From Solimonas sp. SE-A11 (GTDB lineage: Bacteria > Pseudomonadota > Gammaproteobacteria > Nevskiales > Nevskiaceae): DNA of 64,000 nucleotides. The stretch covers positions 1-64,000 of the forward strand of contig NZ_JAUASX010000012.1 of assembly GCF_030345715.1 (NCBI RefSeq). Direction: 5' to 3'. Position numbers and translations under genes: made by a program. Numbering within the stretch: position 1 is the first letter of the stretch; each line of letters begins with the position of its first letter. Of this stretch, positions 7,623 to 15,804 are shown piece by piece. Under the pieces are notes generated by a model, which saw nothing but the letters and a program-made list of their open reading frames with translations, was not told where the DNA came from and did not search any database.

Positions 7623-8327
7623 GTGACCACGCTGTCGCGCAAACTTGTCGCCGAGGCGGTCGGCACGGCCATGCTGCTGGCTACCGTCGTGGGCTCCGGC
7701 ATCATGGCGGAGCGCCTGGCGGGCGGAAACGTCGCCATTGCGCTTCTAGCCAATACGCTCGCCACGGGCGCGGCCCTCATCGCTTTGATCCTGACCTTTG
7801 GCCCCATCTCCGGCGCCCACTTCAATCCGGCGGTCACGCTGGCTGACGCCTCGCAGCGCGGCCTGCCCTGGAGCGAGGTTCCTGGCTACATCGTGGCTCA
7901 AGTCGTCGGTGCCTTCGCGGGCGTGTTCTCGGCGCATCTCATGTTTGGGGAGCCGGTCCTGATGGTCTCGACGAAGGTCCGCGCCGGCATGCCGCAGGCC
8001 TTCAGCGAGTTCGTGGCGACCTTCGGCCTGCTGGCCGTCATCTGGGGCTGTTCGCGCCGCCGGTCCGAGTCGGTGCCCTTCGCGGTTGCGGCCTACATCA
8101 CGGCGGCCTACTGGTTCACGGCATCGACCTCGTTTGCGAATCCGGCATTGACGCTGGCGCGAGCGGCGACGGATACCTTTGCCGGCATCCGCCCGGCCGA
8201 TGCGCCGATGTTCATCCTGGCGCAGTTGCTCGGCGCTCTTGCCGCGACGGCCTTGTTCCGCTGGCTGGTACCGGCGCTTCCGGCCACCGCCCCTGACGTC
8301 GTCGTCCCCCACAACGAACGGAACTGA
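7623..8327 (+). CDS. aqpS: AqpS-like aquaglyceroporin for arsenite
   Basis: The 234-residue MIP-family channel has about six membrane segments and two NPA boxes, HFNPAV at 68-70 and FANPAL at 173-175. The residue after the second NPA, normally the selectivity-filter arginine, is not arginine, which widens the pore in arsenic-linked AqpS channels. The GTG start at 7623 has GGAG 8 bp upstream. In Sinorhizobium meliloti an arsR-aqpS-arsC-arsH operon confers arsenate resistance by letting arsenite formed by ArsC flow out; the same gene order and the lack of ArsB or Acr3 here support that role. Confidence 0.88.
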   Translation: MTTLSRKLVAEAVGTAMLLATVVGSGIMAERLAGGNVAIALLANTLATGAALIALILTFGPISGAHFNPAVTLADASQRGLPWSEVPGYIVAQVVGAFAGVFSAHLMFGEPVLMVSTKVRAGMPQAFSEFVATFGLLAVIWGCSRRRSESVPFAVAAYITAAYWFTASTSFANPALTLARAATDTFAGIRPADAPMFILAQLLGALAATALFRWLVPALPATAPDVVVPHNERN

Positions 8328-8329
8328 AA

Positions 8330-8737
8330 GTGAAGACCGCAATTTTTGCCTGCGTCCACAACGCGGGACGCTCACAGATGGCTGCCGCCTTCTTCAACCA
8401 GTTGGCCGATCCGGCCAAGGCTCGCGCGATCTCTGCCGGGACCAATCCGGGAAACCACGTGCATCCCGAGGTGCTGGCGGTGATGAAGGAGGTTGGGATA
8501 GATCTTTCTCACGCCCAGCCCACCAAGTTGACCCCCGAACTGGCGGCAGGGGCCTCGCTGCTGGTGACGATGGGCTGCGGCGACGAGTGTCCGTATGTGC
8601 CCGGCGCCCGCCGGGACGACTGGCCGCTGCAGGACCCCAAGGGCGGCACGCCGGAACTGGTGCGCGGAATCCGCGACGACATTCGCGGCCGGGTGGCGTC
8701 ACTGCTGCAGTCCGAGGGCTGGGCCCGCAATGCCTGA
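8330..8737 (+). CDS. arsC: Arsenate reductase, second phosphatase-type copy
   Basis: The 135-residue low-molecular-weight phosphatase-fold enzyme has its P-loop at Cys8-VHNAG-Arg14-S and candidate resolving cysteines at 83 and 87 (MGCGDECPYVPG). It differs clearly from the copy at 5389, so the two are not a recent duplication. A GTG at 8330 follows the aqpS stop by two bases, and the stop overlaps the region before the next arsC. It would supply arsenite directly to the co-expressed channel. Confidence 0.88.
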   Translation: MKTAIFACVHNAGRSQMAAAFFNQLADPAKARAISAGTNPGNHVHPEVLAVMKEVGIDLSHAQPTKLTPELAAGASLLVTMGCGDECPYVPGARRDDWPLQDPKGGTPELVRGIRDDIRGRVASLLQSEGWARNA

Positions 8738-8747
8738 GGAAAAGCCC

Positions 8748-9191
8748 ATGAGCATCGATATCGTCATCTATCACAACCCGGACTGCGGGACCTCGCGCAA
8801 CACGCTGGCGATGATCCGCAATGCTGGAATCGAGCCGCATGTCGTCGAATACCTGACGACGCCGCCCAGTCGGGCCTTGTTGGCCTCGCTCATCCAGCGC
8901 ATGGGCATCCCCGTCCGGGACCTGCTGCGCGAAAAGGGTACTCCGTACGCCGAACTGGGTTTGGCCGATCCTTCACTTACGGATGACCAGCTGCTGGACG
9001 CGATGATGGAACACCCGATTCTCATCAACCGGCCAATCGTGGTTGCGCCGATGGGTGTCAAACTCTGCCGGCCCTCTGAGCTGGTGCTGGATCTGCTGCC
9101 GACCGCCCAGCAGACGCCCTTCTCGAAGGAGGATGGCGAGGTGGTCATCGATGCCGCCGGCCGGAGAACGACGCCGGGAACCAGGTCGTGA
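8748..9191 (+). CDS. arsC: Arsenate reductase, glutaredoxin-coupled type
   Basis: The 147-residue ArsC is of the thioredoxin-fold plasmid R773 type, with catalytic Cys13 in [11 protein letters not shown] and the conserved ILINRPIV segment. It is unrelated in fold to the two phosphatase-type copies and uses glutathione/glutaredoxin. The ATG at 8748 is chosen because GAGGA at 8736-8740 lies upstream; an ATG at 8730 would overlap the previous gene. Its final TGA overlaps the GTG start of arsH. Confidence 0.9.
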   Translation: MSIDIVIYHNPDCGTSRNTLAMIRNAGIEPHVVEYLTTPPSRALLASLIQRMGIPVRDLLREKGTPYAELGLADPSLTDDQLLDAMMEHPILINRPIVVAPMGVKLCRPSELVLDLLPTAQQTPFSKEDGEVVIDAAGRRTTPGTRS

Positions 9192-9937
9192 GCCGCGTTC
9201 GACTGCTGGCTGATCTAGACCATCTGCCGGCGCTGGATGCGCGCTTCGCGCATCAGCGGCCGGCACAGGAGCTCGGCGCGGAAGGGCATAAGCCGCGCAT
9301 CCTGCTGCTGTACGGATCGCTGCGGCCGCGTTCGTTCTCGCGCTTTGCGACTGAAGAGGCAGCTCGGTTGCTGAATCAGTTCGGTGCCGAGACGCGGATA
9401 TTCGATCCCGGCGATCTGCCGATGCCGGACCAGGTCGCGGGCGACAAGCACCCCGCGGTGCAGGAGCTGCGGGAGCTGTCGATGTGGTCCGAGGGCCAGG
9501 TCTGGTGCAGCCCGGAGCGGCATGGGCAGATCACGGGCGTCATGAAGGCCCAGATCGACCACCTGCCGCTCAACATGGGCGGTATCCGCCCGACACAGGG
9601 CCGCACGCTGGCGGTCATGCAGGTCAGCGGCGGCTCCCAGTCCTTCAACGCCGTCAACACCCTGCGCCTCCTGGGCCGATGGATGCGCATGTTCACGATC
9701 CCGAACCAGTCGAGTGTCGCCAAGGCCTACGAGGAGTTCGACGCCGAGGGGCGCATGCGTCCCTCGGCGTACTACGACCGGATCGTGGACGTGATGGAGG
9801 AGCTGGTCCGTTTCACCGTGTTGCTGCGGCCCCATGCGGGCTTGCTGGTGGACCGCTACTCCGAGCGCAAGGAAGAGGGCCGGCCGGTCGACATGGCGAC
9901 GGACCTTTCGGCGATTGCCACGGCTCACCAGCGCTGA
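9188..9937 (+). CDS. arsH: ArsH NADPH:FMN oxidoreductase
   Basis: The 249-residue flavodoxin-fold protein has the FMN-binding loop [12 protein letters not shown] and the ArsH signatures [17 protein letters not shown] and [17 protein letters not shown]. ArsH oxidises trivalent methyl- and aryl-arsenicals to less toxic pentavalent forms. The GTG start at 9188 overlaps the arsC stop by four bases. It is the last plus-strand gene of the ars run; no clear terminator was seen in the 100 bp before the convergent gene ending at 10038. Confidence 0.92.
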   Translation: MSRVRLLADLDHLPALDARFAHQRPAQELGAEGHKPRILLLYGSLRPRSFSRFATEEAARLLNQFGAETRIFDPGDLPMPDQVAGDKHPAVQELRELSMWSEGQVWCSPERHGQITGVMKAQIDHLPLNMGGIRPTQGRTLAVMQVSGGSQSFNAVNTLRLLGRWMRMFTIPNQSSVAKAYEEFDAEGRMRPSAYYDRIVDVMEELVRFTVLLRPHAGLLVDRYSERKEEGRPVDMATDLSAIATAHQR

Positions 9938-10037
9938 GCGGTCGCGATTCAGGAGCTGCTGCTCTGTCGTGAGCACGTTCCGCCGAGTGGGGAAGGCCCA
10001 TGTCCTTAAACCGCCTTGGGACGGGCAGGTTGATCCA

Positions 10038-10883
10038 TCAGCGATTTCGCATCGGCCAGAGAATCTGCCCCAGGTAGGTCGAGGGAATATCGTCATCCTT
10101 GAGGCCGACCTCGCCGCGCGCCGGGCTTCGCGGTGCGTCGTGATGGGTGCCGAACAGTAGGTCCCAAACGAGGAACACCTCGCCGAAGTTCACCTGCGCA
10201 TCCTCGAACTCGCGCTTGTGGTGCCACCGGTGCATTTCCGCCACGCCGAGTACATGCCGGAAAGGCCCCAGCCGATAATCCAGATTGGCATGCTGGAATG
10301 CGAGATGGATGCTCATGATGCTGAGCCACGCTCCCAGGGCGATGGGTGTTGCGCCTAGCGCCAGCAGGGTGATCAAGCCGGGCCCCGCCAGGACCAGTGC
10401 CGACAGCGGATGGCGGCGTCCACCATTGAGCCAGTAGAGCCGTTCGGGCATGTGATGGATGGCGTGCAGCCGCCACAAGAAGCCGCTGATATGGCTGGCA
10501 CGATGCATGGTGTAGAGGCCCAGGTCCATGATCGCGCCCGCCAAAAGGATCTGCGCCCACATGGGGACCGAGGTGGGCCACAAGCTGGGCAGTTCGGGGA
10601 GGAGCGCCCGCAGTCCGAAAGCGGAAGCGACGGCTCCCTGAATTAGCGCGTGGCTCACCAGCAGGTGCAGGACATCGACCCGGGTATCGCCCCCATGGTC
10701 ACGGTTCCATGCCGGCTCATACGGTGCGAGTCGCTCCAGCACTGCCAAGGTGCCGATGCCGATGACCACGAGCAGGGGGAAGGCCGGCCAGTACGCGACG
10801 CCGCGACCGGCCAGTACGACCAGGAAAACGGCCAAGGTCCCCAGGATCAGGGGATAGGCGAGGTATCGAATTGCGGTCCGCAT
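10038..10883 (-). CDS. Sterol desaturase / fatty acid hydroxylase-family membrane enzyme
   Basis: The 281-residue membrane protein carries the three histidine clusters of the di-iron hydroxylase superfamily: HRASH, HAIHH and HRWHH. An N-terminal membrane region (residues about 8-50) and further hydrophobic segments surround them. Members hydroxylate or desaturate lipids, carotenoids or sterols; the substrate here is unknown. GGAG precedes the ATG at 10883. It may be transcribed with the membrane protein and AraC genes upstream on the same strand, though 133 bp separate it from the former. Confidence 0.8.
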   Translation of the reverse strand: MRTAIRYLAYPLILGTLAVFLVVLAGRGVAYWPAFPLLVVIGIGTLAVLERLAPYEPAWNRDHGGDTRVDVLHLLVSHALIQGAVASAFGLRALLPELPSLWPTSVPMWAQILLAGAIMDLGLYTMHRASHISGFLWRLHAIHHMPERLYWLNGGRRHPLSALVLAGPGLITLLALGATPIALGAWLSIMSIHLAFQHANLDYRLGPFRHVLGVAEMHRWHHKREFEDAQVNFGEVFLVWDLLFGTHHDAPRSPARGEVGLKDDDIPSTYLGQILWPMRNR

Positions 10884-11016
10884 GGGGGCTCCTTGGATTC
10901 TGCGATGGGATGCAGACTACGCAGGAGCCGGGTACCGGGCTTGAACGTATTGGCTATCGCTTCGGCACGGCGCCCTGACGCGGCTGGGGCAGCTTTCCCG
11001 CAGACGAGCTGGCTGC

Positions 11017-11661
11017 CTACATGTGCGCCCCAGGACCGTGTCCACCGTGCATGAGCATCGCAACGAGCAAGAGCAAGAAGACCACCGCGGCCGCGAGGAA
11101 GCCTTTCACCCAACGGGGCAATCCAGCGATTGATCCAGCATCACGCCTATCGGTGCTGCGAGTGCCCAGCATCCGGGTACCGTATGGGGTGAGGCCGGCG
11201 GGCTTGTAGATAGCCAGGGCGGTAGTCACGAGCAGCACTCCAAGGCCTCCCGCGGCATGGACCAACAGCGAGAGCTGCAGGCCGGCGAAATCCTGTAACG
11301 AGAAGGCGGTCTGAGCGGCGGCCGAGAGTGCGCTGATCGGTGTCAGCTTCAGCAGAAGTACGGCGGTGGCAAACGCCGTGAGCAGGAGTTTGATCGTCAC
11401 CCAGTAGTGCCGGAACAGCCCCCATGCGGTGCCCATGGCTTGCATCAGCCCTGTCACCAGTGAGGTCGCGGCGAGCGGCAGGATGACGAACCAGGCCGTG
11501 ATCCCCATCATCAGGCAGGCCGCCCGCACCATGGCGGGATCCTGGTTGGACAGGCTCACCAGCGAGTGCGCCAGGAACACGGCCAGCGCGCCGGCCCAGC
11601 CGATCGACGCGGTGACGTGGAAGGTCAGCATCAGCTTGCGGATGTTGGACGTCATGATCAT
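11017..11661 (-). CDS. Integral membrane protein of unknown function
   Basis: The 214-residue product has about five hydrophobic segments (for example residues 11-32, 52-72, 85-105, 125-148 and 190-205) and a His/Met-containing end, MHGGHGPGAHM. I do not recognise a characterised family, though the pattern resembles small conserved membrane proteins with HVTASIGW-type first helices. Either ATG at 11661 or 11655 is possible. It begins 36 bp after the AraC regulator on the same strand. Confidence 0.65.
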   Translation of the reverse strand: MIMTSNIRKLMLTFHVTASIGWAGALAVFLAHSLVSLSNQDPAMVRAACLMMGITAWFVILPLAATSLVTGLMQAMGTAWGLFRHYWVTIKLLLTAFATAVLLLKLTPISALSAAAQTAFSLQDFAGLQLSLLVHAAGGLGVLLVTTALAIYKPAGLTPYGTRMLGTRSTDRRDAGSIAGLPRWVKGFLAAAVVFLLLLVAMLMHGGHGPGAHM

Positions 11662-11697
11662 GGCGGTTCGTTCCAGTGCCGAAAGGCGGTGGGGGAC

Positions 11698-12486
11698 TCA
11701 GGCGTTTGCGCGCAGGGTCAGAAGAGGGTGCAGCAGGACATTCGGTGCAATCCCGAACGTGCTGCGAAAACTGCGCGACAGGTGCGCGGAGTCGGAAAAG
11801 CCACTGGCATGGGCGGCCTCAGTGAGATTGAGGCCACTGGCGATGGCGGCCAATGCGTGTTGCAGGCGCAGCCAACGCAAGTACGGACGCAGGGGCATGC
11901 CGGTGTGCGCGCGGAACAGGTGTGCGAAGCGGCCAGACGACAGGCCGGCCTTTTTCGCCAGTTGAGCGCCGGACAGGGATTCGGGCAAGGGCCTGGGAAG
12001 CGCGCCAAGGCAATCCTGGATACGCGAGTCCGTGAAGGGCTGCTCCGATGCCGCCGGGGCAGATCCCAGCAGACTAGCGATAGCGCGTTCAAGCATCCGA
12101 TCCGTGTCGGCTGACAGTAGTTCGACCAGGCGTTGGCACTGAGCTTCCGTCAGGGCGCGCGGTCCGGGACCGCACCACTGATCGAGTCTTCGCCCCTGGC
12201 TCGACTCTCGTTCCAGATAGAGCAACAGCAGCGGATTCGGCCCGCTGGTGAGCTGGTGGGGATGATCGGCAGGAATGATGATTCCGGGAACCCGGATCAG
12301 GCTCCCCGTTCCCACCCGTAGCTCGACGGCATCCTTCAGGCCTATCGCGAGTTGAACGGCGTGATGGCGATGGAGGGAGTGATCCCCGGCCGTGCCGCTG
12401 AATAGCGCCCACCCGGGCTGAATGCTGGCCTTGCCTGTCCACATGGCGGCATCTTCATGGCCCATGGCTGGAGGTTCAAGGAGCAT
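11698..12486 (-). CDS. AraC-family transcriptional regulator
   Basis: The 262-residue protein has a cupin-like N-terminal sensor half (HHAVQLAIGL, VPGIIIPADHPHQL). A C-terminal AraC DNA-binding domain follows with two helix-turn-helix segments: SGAQLAKKAGLSSGRFAHLF, and LTEAAHASGFSDSAHLSR before the conserved FRSTFGIAPN. It leads a minus-strand group with a membrane protein and a di-iron hydroxylase and probably controls them; its inducer is unknown. It diverges from the copper genes at 12682. Confidence 0.85.
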   Translation of the reverse strand: MLLEPPAMGHEDAAMWTGKASIQPGWALFSGTAGDHSLHRHHAVQLAIGLKDAVELRVGTGSLIRVPGIIIPADHPHQLTSGPNPLLLLYLERESSQGRRLDQWCGPGPRALTEAQCQRLVELLSADTDRMLERAIASLLGSAPAASEQPFTDSRIQDCLGALPRPLPESLSGAQLAKKAGLSSGRFAHLFRAHTGMPLRPYLRWLRLQHALAAIASGLNLTEAAHASGFSDSAHLSRSFRSTFGIAPNVLLHPLLTLRANA

Positions 12487-12681
12487 TTTCGGCCGGGCCA
12501 GCGCATAGGTAGCGGATATGTCTCAGCAATAATCCAGGCTTCAAGGACATGCGGCCGATTGCCTGGAGTGGGCTCCGGGACCTGACTCCGTCTTTACCCT
12601 TGGGCCGCTGACCAGCGGGGACGTGCAACCGCATGAAAATCATTGCGGAACGCCGTAGCGGGACTTAGACTCATAGGCGTC

Positions 12682-13044
12682 ATGAAAATGGGCCGGACAT
12701 GGTTGAGCGTGCTGCTGGGGCTGGTGCTCCTGCTGCAGGGCTATGCCGTGTCTGCGGCGCCCCGGGCAAACCTCATCAAGGCACTCGACGCCGACATGGC
12801 CATGCAGATGGACATGCCTTGCCATGGGCAGAAGGCCGATGCCGAGAAAGCCGGCAAGCCTTCCTGCTGCAACGCCGACTGCCCGGATATGACCACCTGC
12901 GCCCTGGGGCACATCGCCTCGGCGGTGAGCCTGACGCTGGAACCTCCTCGCGGCGGCATCGCTGAGCCCGATCCGCTTGCAGTGCGTGAAATTGCGCGCA
13001 CGTCGACATCCCTGTTGCGACCTCCCATCCTCTCCCTCGGCTGA
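12682..13044 (+). CDS. Small secreted Cys/Met protein, CopL-like, heading the cus operon
   Basis: The 120-residue product has a signal peptide (WLSVLLGLVLLLQGYAVSA) and a metal-ligand-rich middle, MAMQMDMPCHGQ followed by SCCNADCPDMTTC. It ends in LLRPPILSLG. This arrangement, an N-terminal signal, Met/His/Cys patch and RPP-type end, resembles CopL-like proteins that precede copper resistance genes. The ATG at 12682 fits the signal peptide; the reading frame is open from 12643. The gene is 71 bp upstream of the outer-membrane factor gene. It may bind periplasmic copper or act as a leader. Confidence 0.6.
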   Translation: MKMGRTWLSVLLGLVLLLQGYAVSAAPRANLIKALDADMAMQMDMPCHGQKADAEKAGKPSCCNADCPDMTTCALGHIASAVSLTLEPPRGGIAEPDPLAVREIARTSTSLLRPPILSLG

Positions 13045-13115
13045 TGCATAGCCGCAACTCGGGCGCCGCCTGAGTTGTTCCGGGCCGCTGCGCGGCCCTA
13101 TCGTGGAGAGAGTGC

Positions 13116-14429
13116 ATGTATCCCTTGTATCGCCGCGCCCCGGCGCGGTACCGATGGCCGCCGGCCGTCGCCGCGGTCCTGTTGGCGGCGGCTGTCCTGC
13201 CGTCCCTGGCCGAAGCCGACAGCGCCGCGCTGGCGCTCGGTGAAGTCGAGCGCCTGGCGGTGTCCGGCCAGCCCATCCTGATCGGCCTGGAAGCCCAGGC
13301 ACGCGCCGCGCGAGAGACCGCGGTGGCCACGCGCCAGCTGCCGGACCCGCAATTCGTGACGGGCATCCAGGACGTTCCCGTCAACACGTCCGATGCCTGG
13401 TCCCTGCGGCGCGATTCCGACACGCAGATCCAGGCCGGCCTGATGCAGGAGTTTCCGCGCGCGGAGAAGCGCCGCCTGAGAGGCGAGTTGCACGAACGCG
13501 AAGCGGGGCGCCTGCAGGCCGAGCATCACCTGGCCTGGCGCACGGTCCGGCGGGACGCGGCCCTGGCCTGGCTGCAGGTCTGGAAGTACGACCAGACCCT
13601 GCGCCTGACGCGGGAGAGCTTGCGGGAGGCCGAGACCCAGATGCAGGTCGTCGAAATTGCGCTGCGCACCGGTAGCGCCACGCAAGCCGAGTTCCTGACC
13701 GCGCGCCAGGAAGTGGACCGGCTGAAGGACGCTGCAGCCGCCGCCGAACAGAGCATGGCGCACGCCCGCAATGGGCTGTCCCGCTGGATCGGTGACGAAG
13801 CGTTCCGCCCCGTCGCCGCGGATCTGCCTGAGCTGCCGGCATTGCCGTCCTTGGACGTGGTGCTGGAGCGTGTGCGACAGCACCCGCACCTGGCCGGTGC
13901 CGCGGCGCAGGTCGCCATGGCTCAGACCAGTGCCGACTTGGCTTTCGCCGCCTACAAGCCGGACTGGCGCGTCGAAGTCGGCTACGGATACCGGCCGGAG
14001 TTCTCCGAGATGGCCATGCTGCAGGTCGGCATCGACCTGCCGGTCTTCACCCGCAACCGCCAGGACCGCGCCGTTGCTGCGGCTCATGCTCAGCAGGAGG
14101 CCGCGGCCGCGGCGGTCGATGATGCCGCTCGGCAACTGCTCTCGGAAGCCCGTCTCAATCACCAGGATTGGCAACGCCTGATCGCGCGCCTGAAGGCCTA
14201 CGACGAGGGCCTGCTGCCGCAGAGCAGTAGTCGCATCACCGCTTCGCTTGCGGGCTGGCGGTCGGGACGCGGGCTGCTGCGCGACGTGATCGACGCTCGC
14301 CGCGGCGCCCTGGAACTGCAGATGGCCCGCCTGGACCTGCAGTCCGACCTCACCATGCACACCATCCAACTCAGCTATCTCGGTGCCTTCGAGGACGCCT
14401 CGGGTACCGGAGACCCCAACCATGAATAA
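13116..14429 (+). CDS. cusC: CusC-type outer-membrane factor (TolC family)
   Basis: The 437-residue TolC-family protein forms the outer-membrane and periplasmic duct of a tripartite heavy-metal pump. It has a signal peptide ending near SLAEA, long coiled-coil stretches rich in Ala, Gln, Glu and Arg (about 80-230 and 300-400) and two outer-membrane-efflux repeats. There is no lipobox cysteine. Its stop overlaps the start of the adaptor gene by eight bases. The order C-B-A is that of cus/czc operons. Confidence 0.88.
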   Translation: MYPLYRRAPARYRWPPAVAAVLLAAAVLPSLAEADSAALALGEVERLAVSGQPILIGLEAQARAARETAVATRQLPDPQFVTGIQDVPVNTSDAWSLRRDSDTQIQAGLMQEFPRAEKRRLRGELHEREAGRLQAEHHLAWRTVRRDAALAWLQVWKYDQTLRLTRESLREAETQMQVVEIALRTGSATQAEFLTARQEVDRLKDAAAAAEQSMAHARNGLSRWIGDEAFRPVAADLPELPALPSLDVVLERVRQHPHLAGAAAQVAMAQTSADLAFAAYKPDWRVEVGYGYRPEFSEMAMLQVGIDLPVFTRNRQDRAVAAAHAQQEAAAAAVDDAARQLLSEARLNHQDWQRLIARLKAYDEGLLPQSSSRITASLAGWRSGRGLLRDVIDARRGALELQMARLDLQSDLTMHTIQLSYLGAFEDASGTGDPNHE

Positions 14430-15804
14430 GAAAATCTTGATTGCTTTGACCCTCGTGCTCGCGGCAGCCGCAGGCTTCGGCTGGTGGTACGCACAGAAGG
14501 GAGAAGGGCACCGCCACGAGCTGGTGAAGAAGGTGGATGCCCAGGGCCAGGCGTATTGGACCTGTCCGATGCATCCGCAGGTACGCCAGGATCATCCGGG
14601 CAACTGTCCGATCTGCGGCATGAAGCTGGTGAAGCGGGAGGACCAGCCCCCTGCCGCGCCTGCCAAGTCCTCTGCGGCCGAGCGCCGGGTGCTGTACTGG
14701 TACGACCCCATGAAGCCGGAGGTGCATTTCGACAAGCCCGGCAAGTCGCCCTTCATGGACATGGACCTGATGCCGAAGTATGCCGAGGAGTCGGCCGCTT
14801 CGAGCGACGAAGGCATGAATATCGAGATCGATCCGCGCATGGCCCAGAACCTGGGCATGCGCACCGCGCCGGTCGAGCGCGGCACCTTCTGGCAGCGTAT
14901 TGATGCCGTCGGCAGCGTCGCGGTCGACGAGCGTCGCATCGTGTCCTTGGAAGCCCGCGCCGCCGGCTGGGTCGAGCGCCTGGAAGTCCGGGCGGCCGGC
15001 GATACCGTGCGCCGCGGCCAGGTCGTGGCCGGCGTCTATGCCCCCGATCTGCTGGCGGCTCAGGAGGAACTGGCCCTGGCGCGCAAACTGGGCGACCCGA
15101 CGTTGATCGATGCCGCCAGGACCCGGCTCAATCTGCTGGGTGTCGGAGGCGGTTCGGGTGGTCCGCAGCGTCAGGTCGGCATCGTCGCGCCGCAAGGCGG
15201 CGTCGTCACCGAGTTGATGGTTCGCGAAGGGGGGCAGGTGACCCCGGGAATGCCCCTGATGAAGCTCGCCGACCTGTCGAGCATCTGGATCCTGGTCGAG
15301 GTGCCCGAGACGCAGGCCGGCTGGGTCGCCGTAGGCAAGGCCGCGGAGGCGCGCCTGAAGAGCCAGCCGGAGCGGGTATTCGAAGGCACTGTCGACTACG
15401 TGTACCCGATGCTCGACACCCAGACCCGGACGCTGAAAGTGCGCCTGGTATTCGACAATCCCGACCTGGCGCTCAAGCCCGGCATGTTCGCCGACGTGAC
15501 CCTCTTCGGCGGGGCGAAGCGCGACGTCGTCATGGTCCCGAGCGAGGCGGTCATCCGTACCGGGGATCGCAGTGTAGTGCTGGTGGCCGAGGCTGCCGGC
15601 CGCTACCGGCCGGTTCACGTCGAGCTGGGCCCCGAGCGGCAGGACCAGACGGTGATCCTGTCGGGGCTTTCCGAAGGGCAGCAGGTGGTCGTCTCCGGCC
15701 AGTTCCTGCTGGACTCCGAGGCCAGCCTGCGCGGGGCTTACCAGCGCATGGGCGGTCCGGCAAACATGGGTAAGGCTGCAATGGCACCGGAGGCGGCACC
15801 GTGA
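14422..15804 (+). CDS. cusB: CusB-type membrane fusion protein with heavy-metal-binding domain
   Basis: The 460-residue periplasmic adaptor links the CusA pump to CusC. After an N-terminal membrane anchor, residues about 45-72 form a heavy-metal-binding zinc-ribbon-like domain ([10 protein letters not shown], then CPICGMKL). A second degenerate copy reads WYDPMKPEV and MDMDLMPKY, the pattern found in CusB proteins. Barrel-sandwich and beta-barrel parts follow ([30 protein letters not shown]). The ATG at 14422 overlaps the cusC stop, and a 4-bp overlap joins it to cusA. The Met/Cys motifs fit delivery of Cu(I)/Ag(I). Confidence 0.9.
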   Translation: MNKKILIALTLVLAAAAGFGWWYAQKGEGHRHELVKKVDAQGQAYWTCPMHPQVRQDHPGNCPICGMKLVKREDQPPAAPAKSSAAERRVLYWYDPMKPEVHFDKPGKSPFMDMDLMPKYAEESAASSDEGMNIEIDPRMAQNLGMRTAPVERGTFWQRIDAVGSVAVDERRIVSLEARAAGWVERLEVRAAGDTVRRGQVVAGVYAPDLLAAQEELALARKLGDPTLIDAARTRLNLLGVGGGSGGPQRQVGIVAPQGGVVTELMVREGGQVTPGMPLMKLADLSSIWILVEVPETQAGWVAVGKAAEARLKSQPERVFEGTVDYVYPMLDTQTRTLKVRLVFDNPDLALKPGMFADVTLFGGAKRDVVMVPSEAVIRTGDRSVVLVAEAAGRYRPVHVELGPERQDQTVILSGLSEGQQVVVSGQFLLDSEASLRGAYQRMGGPANMGKAAMAPEAAP

